A stretch of 64,000 nucleotides of DNA, from positions 26,763-90,762 of the forward strand of contig CAZCGA010000008.1 of assembly GCA_964498075.1 (NCBI GenBank), read 5' to 3'. This DNA comes from CAZCGA01 sp964498075. Its GTDB lineage: Bacteria; Desulfobacterota; Binatia; HRBIN30. Each line of letters opens with the position of its first letter. Positions within the stretch are counted from its first letter, which is position 1. The notes below the pieces were generated by a model that was not told where the DNA came from, did not search any database, and was given only the letters and a program-made list of their open reading frames with translations. Positions 19,519 through 27,366 of this stretch are shown piece after piece. Both the position numbers and the translations under genes were made by a program.

Positions 19519-22005
19519 TTACTGCATCTCGTATACGAAATAGGCGAAAGCGGCCACCAAAATCAGGCCGCCGATCAACAGCACGTCCGTCATCCGCCCC
19601 ATGACGGGCCTTCGCCGATCGACACGCCGGTTTGCTCCGGCGTTCCGGTGGTATGGCGTGAGAAGGGCGACCGATACGGCCGACGCGAGCGTCGACCAAT
19701 TGCGAGGAGTACCCGGCGATGCAGCCGACGAGTGACTCGGCGTGGGGTCCGGTGACGCATCCGGCGGCGCCTTGATGCGGCGAACACGCTGCAGAACGCT
19801 GAGCACTGCCTCGTTCAGCGTTGCCACCCACACCTGAACCTCTTCGACTTGCACCTCCAACTGCTTGCGCTCTTCGGCCAGGTGTTCGACGGACTCCCGC
19901 AGGGCGACAACACTCTCGGCTTGCTCCCTGTGGGCTTGCACTGTGGCCGCCAGTGCTTCAATGCGCTGGACGGCGTCATCCGCACGCGCCAGCGCCGCGG
20001 CGGCACGCGCCGTGGCGTGCTCGCTGAGCGCGCGCATCTCGGCGTCGCCGGCACGGCGCTCCCGCTTTGTCCGTTCGATCAACTCCTGCAGCTCGGCATG
20101 CGGAGAGAGCTGCGCCGCCAAGTCCGTCAGGCGTTGCTCGATCTCGCACACCGAGCTGCTGAGTGCGCTGCAGTCGGCAGACAGGCCCGCGATCAGCTCC
20201 GCGCTCACGGCGTCGCGAGCCCGTGCGGCGGCTGCCAGTGCCTCAATACGCTCGACGGCGTCGTCGGCACGTGCCAGGGCCTCAGCGGCGCGCGCCGTAG
20301 CGTGCTCGCTGAACGCGCGCATTTCGGCACCGCGTTCCCGCTGTGTCTGTTCGATCAACTCCTGCAGCTCGGCCCGCGGCGAGGGCTGCGCCACCAGGTC
20401 CGTCAGGCGTTGCTCGATCTCGCGCACCGAGCTACTGAGCGCGTTGCAGTCGCCAGACAGGCCCCCGATGCGCTCCGTGCTCGTGGCGTCGCGAGCCTGG
20501 GCGGCGGTTGCCAGTGCTTCGATGCGCTGGACGGCCTCATCGGCACGGGTCAGGGCCGCGGCGGCGCGCGCCATAGCGTGCTCGCTGAACGCGCGGATCT
20601 CGGCACGGCGCTCCTGCTGTGTTTGCTCGATCAACTCCTGCAGCTCGGCCCGCGGCGAGGGCTGCGCCGCCAGGTCCGTCAGGCGTTGGTCGATCTCGCG
20701 CACCGAGCTGCTGAGCGCGCTGCAGTCGGCAGACAGGCCCCCGATGCGCTCCGTGCTCGTGGCGTCGCGAGCCTGGGCGGCGGTTGCCAGTGCTTCGATG
20801 CGCTGGACGGCCTCATCGGCACGGGCCAGGGCCGCGGCGGCGCGCGCCGTGGCGTGCTCGCTGATTGTCCGCTCATCGGCCTCGGCTTCGCGACGCTGCC
20901 GTTGCACCTCTTGGATCAATTGGTGGATCTCGACGCGTGAAGAGGGCTCCTCGCGCGCCGTGAATGTTGCTACGCGTCGCTCGATTGCACGTACCGCGCT
21001 GCTGAGCGTATCGCAGTCGGCGGCCACGCGGCCGAGACGTTCTGCGGTACTCGCCTCCCGCGCCTGTGACCCCGTCACCAGTGCCTCAACACGCTGCACA
21101 GCGTCGTCGGCACGCGCCGCGGCTTCAGCGGCGCGTGCAGTGGCGTGCTCGCCCCACGCCCGGGTGTCGGCCTCGGTTGCCAGATGCTCGCGCTGCACCT
21201 GCTCGATCAATCGCTGCAGCTCAGCGACTGGCGATGCCTCCACTGCTTGTGCACCAGGGCCTTGAACGGCGTGCAGGCGTGGAGCCACACTCGCAACCGG
21301 GCGGGTGATTTCATCATAGTCTATTGCCGACTGAGCTAGAGAGTCGCCGAGCACTTGGGACTGGTCCGCCCAGGCCCGGACCGCAGCATGGTCTGCCTCG
21401 CTCTGGACACCTCCAGCCGGGCCGGCACCCATCAGCAGGGGCTCTTCATTCTGCCTCTCCGTGCCGGGCGCGCCGTTCTGTTCCTCGAACTCCGGTTCAG
21501 TGTGCGGCCGGGTCGCCGCGGCGGTGTCTGTCGAGGATCGTGCGAGCGGTTGCTCGGCCCCGTAGGCCTGGATCAGCGCCTCGCGGATCTCGCTATGGGT
21601 TGCGACTGACACCCGCGCCTGGCGTCCCATGGCAAACTCGATGGCACGTAGCGCACCGACATCAAGCGGGTTCGCCGTGGCGACCTCGACGACATCTTCC
21701 TTGAGACACAGCGGGATGACTCCGTACCGTGTCGCGCTGCTCCCCTTGAGCGCCCCGGTCACTTGTGGACTGAACGGGAATCTCGCAAGGTCGGCTACCG
21801 GTAGCCGGAGAACTTGCGCCAGCAGCAGCGCCAGCTCTCGTTGTCCGATTACGCCCTCGCTCTCCAATACCTCGATCACCGGCCGCCCGCCCAGGCTCGC
21901 CAGTCCCTCCAGCCGGAGGACATCTTTCGCCGAAACTCGGCCTTGGTGTTGGAGGAAGCGGAGCAAGGCGCGGTTAGCTCTGACCTTTTCCTGTTCCGCC
22001 GGCAT
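19519..22005 (-). CDS. MshEN/GspE-N domain protein with repeat-built coiled coil and C-terminal membrane anchor
   Basis: From ATG 22005, preceded by GAGGAGG, the protein is 828 aa. Residues about 15-150 resemble the GspE/PilB N-terminal (MshEN) domain: LRLEGLASLGGRPVIEVLESEGVIGQRELALLLAQVLRLPVADL and YGVIPLCLKEDVVEVATANPLDVGALRAIEFAMG. The ATPase of such proteins is absent. A long alpha-helical region follows, made of 92-residue repeats (HATARAAAALARADEAVQRIEAL, TERIGGLSADCSALSSSVREIDQRLTDL). The C-terminus is one membrane helix (VLLIGGLILVAAFAYFVYEMQ). It looks like a tail-anchored scaffold that may bind a cyclic-di-GMP- or pilus-related partner through MshEN (inference). Confidence 0.75.
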   Translation of the reverse strand: MPAEQEKVRANRALLRFLQHQGRVSAKDVLRLEGLASLGGRPVIEVLESEGVIGQRELALLLAQVLRLPVADLARFPFSPQVTGALKGSSATRYGVIPLCLKEDVVEVATANPLDVGALRAIEFAMGRQARVSVATHSEIREALIQAYGAEQPLARSSTDTAAATRPHTEPEFEEQNGAPGTERQNEEPLLMGAGPAGGVQSEADHAAVRAWADQSQVLGDSLAQSAIDYDEITRPVASVAPRLHAVQGPGAQAVEASPVAELQRLIEQVQREHLATEADTRAWGEHATARAAEAAARADDAVQRVEALVTGSQAREASTAERLGRVAADCDTLSSAVRAIERRVATFTAREEPSSRVEIHQLIQEVQRQRREAEADERTISEHATARAAAALARADEAVQRIEALATAAQARDATSTERIGGLSADCSALSSSVREIDQRLTDLAAQPSPRAELQELIEQTQQERRAEIRAFSEHAMARAAAALTRADEAVQRIEALATAAQARDATSTERIGGLSGDCNALSSSVREIEQRLTDLVAQPSPRAELQELIEQTQRERGAEMRAFSEHATARAAEALARADDAVERIEALAAAARARDAVSAELIAGLSADCSALSSSVCEIEQRLTDLAAQLSPHAELQELIERTKRERRAGDAEMRALSEHATARAAAALARADDAVQRIEALAATVQAHREQAESVVALRESVEHLAEERKQLEVQVEEVQVWVATLNEAVLSVLQRVRRIKAPPDASPDPTPSHSSAASPGTPRNWSTLASAVSVALLTPYHRNAGANRRVDRRRPVMGRMTDVLLIGGLILVAAFAYFVYEMQ
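20122..20949. repeat. Tandem 276-nt (92-codon) coding repeats
   Basis: The 9-mer GTCCGTCAG and its surroundings recur at 20122, 20398 and 20674, exactly 276 nt apart. Copies two and three are near-identical over long stretches such as GATGCGCTCCGTGCTCGTGG. A more diverged fourth copy, lengthened by about 18 nt, follows near 20968. The repeats encode the helical body of the MshEN coiled-coil protein. Confidence 0.9.
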
Positions 22006-22297
22006 CTGAACCTCCTCGGGACCTGCCAGGTTGCAAGGCATGCGCCCTCCTTGCCGCTGAGGCGGCTCACAGGGGATGGGTGGAAACTGTCACAAGAGTG
22101 GCTCCCACCGACGCCAACGGAATGGCTGTGCAAGAGAAGGTTGCGATGCTGAACGGGAATGTTGAGACAGGCTGAGACGCACTGAGCGCACGCGTCGGAC
22201 ACCGCGCCCAATTGATGCAAACGGCCGCCTGAAGCTGAAACCAACGGCGCTGCCCGGCATCTGACTGCACAGGAAATCAACGCAAAGGAGGAATCGC

Positions 22298-22804
22298 ATG
22301 AACCGTATCGTTGCAACGCTCGTTGGGCTCCATACATTGGCAACTCGGATTGGCAAGGCGCTGAGCTGGGTCTCGCCGACCATCGCGCGCCTCACGGTTG
22401 GGTTGGTGTTCTTCCAGTCCGGCTGGGGCAAGCTGCACAGCTTGGCCAAGGTGACCGACTACTTCGCCGAGCTGGGATTGCCGGCGCCGGCGTTCCAGGC
22501 GACCTTGGCGTCGAGCACGGAGTTCGTGTGCGGAGGGTTGCTGCTGCTGGGCTTAGGCACGCGCCTGGCGGCGGTGCCGTTGATCATCACCATGGTGGTG
22601 GCCCTACGGACGGCGCTGTGGTCGCAGATCGACTCGTTGGGGAGCCTGTTCGGCCTCGCCGAGTTCCTCTACATCGCCCTGTTGATCTGGCTCGGCACCA
22701 ACGGTCCGGGCCCGCTGTCGATCGACCACCTGCTCGAGCGCCGCAGCGCGCAGCAGGCGCCGACGCCGGTGCTTCATAACCGGACCTCCCGCGCCGTTGC
22801 TTGA
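22298..22804 (+). CDS. DoxX family membrane protein
   Basis: The 168-aa protein has four predicted membrane helices and the DoxX pattern: LTVGLVFFQSGWGKLH near the start, FAELGLPAPAFQA, STEFVCGGLLLLGLGTRLAAVPLII. ATG 22298 is preceded by AAAGGAGG. DoxX proteins are membrane partners in redox or thiol stress in some bacteria; here no partner is adjacent and the role stays open. Convergent with the SDR gene. Confidence 0.85.
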   Translation: MNRIVATLVGLHTLATRIGKALSWVSPTIARLTVGLVFFQSGWGKLHSLAKVTDYFAELGLPAPAFQATLASSTEFVCGGLLLLGLGTRLAAVPLIITMVVALRTALWSQIDSLGSLFGLAEFLYIALLIWLGTNGPGPLSIDHLLERRSAQQAPTPVLHNRTSRAVA

Positions 22805-22834
22805 GGGCTGGGGGGCCGTGCCGGACTCACCCGC

Positions 22835-23656
22835 TCAGCGTAACGCGAGACCGCCATCGACCGGCAGGCAAACGCCGGTGATGTAGCGCGCCTCGTCGGA
22901 GGCGAGGAACAGCGCCGTGTGCGCGACGTCCCACGCCGAGCCCATGTGGCCCATGGGCACGCTCGTGTTGCGCCGCCGGCGCAGCTCTTCCATCGGCACA
23001 CCGAGCCCACTTGAAAGCCCACGCATGGCCATCGGCGTATCGATGAGGCCGGGCATGATGCAGTTCACGCGGACGCCGCGGCCGGCATACTGCAACGCCA
23101 CCGCTGCGGTGAGCGCGTTCACCGCCGCCTTCGAGGCGTGATACGCAAGCATCGGGTACGCGGTGTAGCGGATCGCGGCGAGCGAGGAGATGTTGATGAT
23201 CGCCCCGCGGCCCTGTCGCTCCATGTGTGGCAGAACGTGCTTGCAGGTCAGGAACATGCTCGTCACGTTCGTGTCCAGCACGCGTTGCCACTGCTCGGGC
23301 TCGAGCTCGACGGGGCCGCCGAGGCTGCCGATGCCGACGTTGTTGTGGAGCACGTCGATGCGGCCGAAGCGCTCGATGCAAGTGCTGGCGACCCGGGCGC
23401 AGTCGGCGTCGCGCGTCACATCGGCGTCGCACACCGCGGCCACGCCGCCCTCTGTCGCAATCATGGTGCGTGTTTCCTCGGCGCGCTCGGCTTCCCGGTC
23501 GACGAGCAACACCGACGCGCCGGCACGCGCGAACAGCACCGCAGTCGCCTGCCCGTTGCCGATGGTTTCTCCCGGCGTCGAACCGGCCCCGACCACGATG
23601 GCCACACGGTCAGCCAGCCGCCCCTCGACGCGAATCTGCGGATCCTTGTCGTTCAT
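22835..23656 (-). CDS. SDR family NAD(P)-dependent oxidoreductase
   Basis: From ATG 23656, preceded by AAGGAGGAAC, the protein is 273 aa. It has a short-chain dehydrogenase layout: the glycine-rich cofactor loop GAGSTPGETIGNGQA (atypical, longer than TGxxxGxG), the NNVG structural motif, the active-site Ser in NISSLAAI, YHASKAA (Tyr-x3-Lys), and a C-terminal ITGVCLPVDGGLAL. An acidic residue after strand 2 (LLVDREAERA) suggests NAD rather than NADP. Substrate unknown. Confidence 0.85.
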   Translation of the reverse strand: MNDKDPQIRVEGRLADRVAIVVGAGSTPGETIGNGQATAVLFARAGASVLLVDREAERAEETRTMIATEGGVAAVCDADVTRDADCARVASTCIERFGRIDVLHNNVGIGSLGGPVELEPEQWQRVLDTNVTSMFLTCKHVLPHMERQGRGAIINISSLAAIRYTAYPMLAYHASKAAVNALTAAVALQYAGRGVRVNCIMPGLIDTPMAMRGLSSGLGVPMEELRRRRNTSVPMGHMGSAWDVAHTALFLASDEARYITGVCLPVDGGLALR

Positions 23657-23851
23657 CGGTTCCTCCTTCGGCGCGAATGCCGCACGATACCACGCTATGG
23701 GCTCTTCAGGGGCGGACGGCAATCCCGGGCGAACAGGGCCAGCCACGCCGCCGTGCTGCCGGTAGAAGAGGTCGGAGGGGAGACCCTCGTGGCCTATGTA
23801 GCGCGGGGTGAGGCCGAGCTCAGCCTGCGCACGGGTTTCAATCGGTACCGC

Positions 23852-24157
23852 TCAATACGCGACGTGCGCTTCCAGCGTGCCCGCGTCCGTGCGCACCACG
23901 ACGAGGCGCGACATGCACGGCATGCAGTAGACGCGGTCACCCGGGCGCAGCTCGCGCGTCGAGCGGATGACGACCTTGCACACCGGGCAGATCACTTCGT
24001 TGGGCGCGAGGCTGTCGGTCGGGCCTTTCCACTTGCGGTAGAACTTGCGGTACTTCTTCGGAACCTCGTCGAAGCCGGTTTCATCGAGGATGAACCGTTG
24101 ACGCGGTACCGCCTCGCTCGCGTCTTCGGTGTCGTCCTGCAGGAGTGGCTCGACCAT
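23852..24157 (-). CDS. Zinc-ribbon protein in the diiron operon
   Basis: The 101-aa protein has two CxxC pairs about 22 residues apart (CPVC and CMPC), forming a zinc ribbon or rubredoxin-like site, after an acidic N-terminal half (DETGFDEVPKKYRKFYRKWKG). Its ATG overlaps the stop of the upstream ferritin-like gene by one base (TGATG), so translation is coupled. I do not recognise the family. A small metal protein next to two diiron proteins could be an electron donor or assembly factor (inference). Confidence 0.65.
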   Translation of the reverse strand: MVEPLLQDDTEDASEAVPRQRFILDETGFDEVPKKYRKFYRKWKGPTDSLAPNEVICPVCKVVIRSTRELRPGDRVYCMPCMSRLVVVRTDAGTLEAHVAY

Positions 24158-24948
24158 CAGAGGAACCCCAGCCGCTCCACCGATTCGAGGTAGACCCGGC
24201 CGAGGCGCGCTTGCTCGTCGTGCGGCAGGCCGATGTTCTTCATCGTCTCTTCGAGGGTGTCGAGGACGAGATGATCGAGCTCCTTCTTCACCTGGCCGAG
24301 GCGCGCCCGCATGTGTGGCGCGCCGGCGAGACGCCGCCCCAGCTCGTTCTCGCCGAAGCCGATGTGCCGGCGCTCGTCCTTCACCACGCCGAGCAACACC
24401 TCGCGCGTCACCGGATCGGCTTCCTGCGCGTGGCTGTGGAAGACGGCGAACTCCAGCGCCTCCAGGATCACGTTCTGCGCGAAGATCGCGGCCTCCCAGT
24501 CCTTGCCCGCAACCAGCTCGAGCAGCCGCCGCTTGAAGAGCAACAGGCTGCGACTCGCCCGTCGCTCCACCTCGGCCTCGGGGTCGGCGACCCCCAGCAC
24601 CCGCAGCCGGTGCAGGAAGACTTCGAGGTGCCGGCCCTCATCGGCCACCTGTGTGGCCAGGAACACCTTGGCGAGCCGGTTGGGTGCGATCGCGATCAAT
24701 CCACTCGCTCCCTCCAGGGCGGCGGTCTCACCGACACAGTAGTTGCACAGCACGGTGATGAGGCGGTCACGCTCGAGCTCCGTCAGCTCGATCTCGGCGG
24801 TCTCCGGCCGGTGCCCGTAGGTCAGGCCGGACAGATAGCCCTCGACGGCTTGGAACCAGAACTCGAACGAGTGAACCTCTTCGAGGAAGGCCTGCGGATC
24901 GAGGTCGTGGATGTCCGCGGGCGGTGGCGATGCGACCCGGACCGGCAT
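24157..24948 (-). CDS. Ferritin-like diiron carboxylate protein (paralogue B)
   Basis: The 263-aa protein has a four-helix-bundle diiron ligand set: Glu in CVGETAALEG, ExxH in ADEGRHLEVF, Glu in ILEALEFAVF, and ExxH in DERRHIGFGENELG. This spacing belongs to the ferritin-like/RNR-R2-like superfamily of oxygen-activating or oxidase proteins. It is about 35-40% similar by eye to the next gene product upstream, from which it is separated by 4 nt. Enzymatic role unknown; there is no adjacent ribonucleotide reductase large subunit, so an RNR role is unlikely. Confidence 0.75.
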   Translation of the reverse strand: MPVRVASPPPADIHDLDPQAFLEEVHSFEFWFQAVEGYLSGLTYGHRPETAEIELTELERDRLITVLCNYCVGETAALEGASGLIAIAPNRLAKVFLATQVADEGRHLEVFLHRLRVLGVADPEAEVERRASRSLLLFKRRLLELVAGKDWEAAIFAQNVILEALEFAVFHSHAQEADPVTREVLLGVVKDERRHIGFGENELGRRLAGAPHMRARLGQVKKELDHLVLDTLEETMKNIGLPHDEQARLGRVYLESVERLGFL

Positions 24949-24952
24949 CGCC

Positions 24953-25837
24953 TTACGGACGCACCGGGGTCTGGTAGTCGATGCCGATGCGCCCGAGTCG
25001 CGTCTTGAACTCCTTCAGCACCGTGTCGGCGAGGACGCCTTCTATCTGCTCCGGGGCCATCTCGGCGAGGTCGACGCCCTGCCACTCGGCGTGCCGGCCG
25101 GCGGTGAGCATCTGCTTCTCGAGCTGCTCGAATTCGGCACGCGCCGCGTTGTTGCGGAAGGCGTCGGCGAACGTGGCCAGCATGTAGTAGGACATCTCCT
25201 TCTGCATGCGCTCGATCTCGGGCTTGCGCTCCGGATGGTCCTTGATGAGCGAGCCGATGCGGTTCTCGCCGAAGCCGACGTGCCGGCGCTCGTCGGCGAT
25301 GGTGCCCGACAAGGTGTGAGCGAACTTCGGATTCATGCTCTGGTTCAGCGCGTACATCATTTCGAAGACGCTGAAGGCCATGCCTTCGAGCACGATGTTC
25401 TGGCCGACGACGCCGGCGATGAAATCCTTCTTGTCCACCTTCTCCAGTAGCACGGCGGCGAACTTCACCAGGTTCGGATTGGCGTGTTGCTTGACCACGT
25501 CCTCCAGCTCGTTCTTGCGGATGCCCAGATCGTAGAGCCGGCGGGTGAAGATCTCGACGTGCCGCGCTTCGTCGAGGGTCTGCGTGGCCAGGAAGCGTTT
25601 GCTCGCCTCGTCGGGCGCTGCGTTGATGAGACCGGAGGACGCGGCCAGCGCGCAGCGCTCGCCGACCACCAGCTGCACGGTCGTGCGGATCGTCTCTTGG
25701 CGCAGCACGGTGTTGGTGACGATCAGATCGGGCTCCTCCTCGCCGGGTGCGTGCCCGTACTCGGTGTGTTCGAGGTAGCCTTGCGGACACGACTCGAGCC
25801 AACTCTGGATGGAATAGGCGGACAGGAAATCTGACAT
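24953..25837 (-). CDS. Ferritin-like diiron carboxylate protein (paralogue A)
   Basis: From ATG 25837, preceded by AAAGGAGG, the protein is 294 aa. The full diiron ligand set is visible: Glu in VVGERCALAAS, ExxH in LDEARHVEIF, Glu in IVLEGMAFSVF, ExxH in ADERRHVGFGENRIG. It is the first gene of a three-gene operon with paralogue B and the zinc-ribbon protein. The length and DEARH/DERRH pair resemble R2-like oxidases, but the exact family is uncertain. A strong palindrome lies 51-85 nt upstream of the start. Confidence 0.75.
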   Translation of the reverse strand: MSDFLSAYSIQSWLESCPQGYLEHTEYGHAPGEEEPDLIVTNTVLRQETIRTTVQLVVGERCALAASSGLINAAPDEASKRFLATQTLDEARHVEIFTRRLYDLGIRKNELEDVVKQHANPNLVKFAAVLLEKVDKKDFIAGVVGQNIVLEGMAFSVFEMMYALNQSMNPKFAHTLSGTIADERRHVGFGENRIGSLIKDHPERKPEIERMQKEMSYYMLATFADAFRNNAARAEFEQLEKQMLTAGRHAEWQGVDLAEMAPEQIEGVLADTVLKEFKTRLGRIGIDYQTPVRP

Positions 25838-25887
25838 CGGATCCTCCTTTGCGGGGGTTTGCGCCAAGTCTGGGTAACACCGATGTC

Positions 25888-25922
25888 TGGCCGGTTCTAT
25901 GATCTATGTCATAGAACGGCCA
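25888..25922. promoter_or_regulatory. Palindromic operator candidate (CRP/FNR-like) between the diiron operon and infC
   Basis: Exact 9-nt half-sites GTTCTATGA and TCATAGAAC flank a 6-nt spacer. Further out, GGCC pairs with GGCC once one G is bulged, giving arms of 15 and 14 nt. The core TATGA-N6-TCATA has the same geometry as CRP/FNR-superfamily sites (for example TGTGA-N6-TCACA). It sits about 50 nt upstream of the diiron operon start codon and about 175 nt from infC. It could instead form an RNA hairpin. Confidence 0.55.
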
Positions 25923-26096
25923 AAAGGCCGGGCCGCCCGTTTCTCGCGAGTACCGCGCGCCGCAGGGGTCAACGCAAAGTCGACGGTGCGGCTCTTCGAG
26001 CGGCTTCCAACCGAGTCGGCTTCCGGCATTGTCTCCTGCGACGCAGCAGTGTAAGGTGGTCGCGCTCCGGGAGGGAGCACGGAAAAAGGAGGTCAT

Positions 26097-26720
26097 TTGG
26101 CATTTCGCGGAAGAGGTCCACGGTTCGTTCCCCCACCCCCTGATGCGCATCGCATCAATCGACACATTCGCGTTCCGCAAGTTCGCTTGGTCGGCGCCGA
26201 CGGCACCCAGTTCGGTGTCGTGCCCATCGAGGACGCGTGGCGTCGCGCCGAGGAAGCGCAGCTCGACCTGGTCGAGGTTGCGCCGACGGCGCAACCGCCG
26301 GTCTGCCGCATCCTCGACTACGGCAAGTTCAAATACCAGCAACACAAGAAGGAAGTGGAAGCGCGCAAGAAGCAGACGACGACGACGGTGAAAGAGCTAC
26401 GGCTCGGGTATCGCACCGACATCGGCGATCTGGAGCGACAGATCCTGCGGGCCCGTGAGTTCCTCGCCGCCGGGGATCGCGTGAAGTTCTCGTTGCGCTT
26501 CCGCGGCCGCGAGATGGCCTACCAGGATCTTGGCCGGCAAAAGTTGATGCGCGTTTGCGAAGCCCTCAGCGATGCGGCCACTGTCGAGGGCAACCCGCGC
26601 ATGGAGGGTCGCTTGATGGGCGTCATCCTCGCCCCCGGCGTGAAGAAGAAAGCCGTCAAGCCCGCGGTACGCAAGGAGCCGCCGTCAAAGCCGGTCGCCG
26701 CCGAGTCGGGTCAGTCCTGA
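26097..26720 (+). CDS. infC: Translation initiation factor IF-3
   Basis: The 207-aa protein shows the IF-3 N-domain (INRHIRVPQVRLVGADG, DLVEVAPTAQPPVCRILDYGKFKY), the lysine-rich linker (QQHKKEVEARKKQ) and the C-domain (KELRLGYRTDIGDLERQ, VKFSLRFRGREM, MEGRLMGVILAP). A basic tail of about 25 aa is extra. The frame opens at TTG 26097 behind AAAGGAGGT; a rare non-AUG start fits the known autoregulation of infC, though the spacing is short. The usual rpmI-rplT partners are missing and purN follows 10 nt later. Confidence 0.95.
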   Translation: MAFRGRGPRFVPPPPDAHRINRHIRVPQVRLVGADGTQFGVVPIEDAWRRAEEAQLDLVEVAPTAQPPVCRILDYGKFKYQQHKKEVEARKKQTTTTVKELRLGYRTDIGDLERQILRAREFLAAGDRVKFSLRFRGREMAYQDLGRQKLMRVCEALSDAATVEGNPRMEGRLMGVILAPGVKKKAVKPAVRKEPPSKPVAAESGQS

Positions 26721-26730
26721 AGCCGGACGG

Positions 26731-27366
26731 ATGGAACGCCCCGTCCGGCTTGCGGTCCTTCTGTCGGGAAGCGGCACCACCCTCCAGAACCTGATCGACC
26801 GGATCGCCACGGGTCGGCTCGCCGCGGAAATCGCCGTGGTCATCGCCTCGCGCGCCGACGCGGGTGGTCTGGAGCGGGCGCGCCGAGCGCGCCTTCCGGC
26901 CGTCGCCGTAGCACGCAAGCAGTTTCCGGATGTGCAGCAGTTCAACGACGCCTTGCATGCCGAGCTGCAGCGGCATGCCGTGGATCTGATCGTGCTCGCC
27001 GGGTTCTTGTCTCCCTTTCAGCTGCGGCAGCGTTACATCGGGCGGGTGCTCAACATCCACCCCGCGTTGATTCCGGCCTTCTGCGGGAGAGGCTTCTACG
27101 GTGAGAAGGTTCATCGCGCGGTGCTCGACGCAGGTGCGAAGGTGAGCGGCTGCACTATTCACTTCGCCGACGATGAGTACGACCACGGGCCGATCGTGCT
27201 GCAGGGCGTCGTCCCCGTCCTCGACGACGATACGCCGGAAACACTGGCGGCGCGCGTCCACGCGGTCGAGAACGAGCTCTACCCCGAAGCCATCCGACTG
27301 TGGGGGGAAGGCCGCCTGCAGGTCGTCGGCCGGCGCGTGCGCATCCAGCCGAAGTCAGGCGACTAG
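26731..27366 (+). CDS. purN: Phosphoribosylglycinamide formyltransferase (GART)
   Basis: The 211-aa protein transfers a formyl group from 10-formyl-THF to GAR in purine synthesis. Visible motifs are LAVLLSGSGTTLQNLID at the N-terminus, NIHPALIPAF carrying catalytic Asn and His, and the Asp in DDEYDHGPIVLQ. The usual FxG in the pocket reads PAFCGRGFYG, close to normal. It follows infC by 10 nt and is probably co-transcribed, an unusual pairing. It overlaps the convergent histidine kinase gene by 4 nt. Confidence 0.95.
   Translation: MERPVRLAVLLSGSGTTLQNLIDRIATGRLAAEIAVVIASRADAGGLERARRARLPAVAVARKQFPDVQQFNDALHAELQRHAVDLIVLAGFLSPFQLRQRYIGRVLNIHPALIPAFCGRGFYGEKVHRAVLDAGAKVSGCTIHFADDEYDHGPIVLQGVVPVLDDDTPETLAARVHAVENELYPEAIRLWGEGRLQVVGRRVRIQPKSGD

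Noticed and set aside
19849..21265. Long + strand frames with Cys- and Ser-rich repeats
   Set aside because: These are the antisense reading of the 276-nt coiled-coil repeats; their repetition only reflects that gene.
22120..22175. Possible sigma-54 promoter upstream of doxX (TGGCTGTGC...TTGC)
   Set aside because: The TGGC and TTGC blocks are too far apart for a -24/-12 promoter.
24822..26345. 507-codon open frame on the - strand
   Set aside because: It overlaps the diiron genes and infC in other frames, is Arg-rich and has no recognisable domain.
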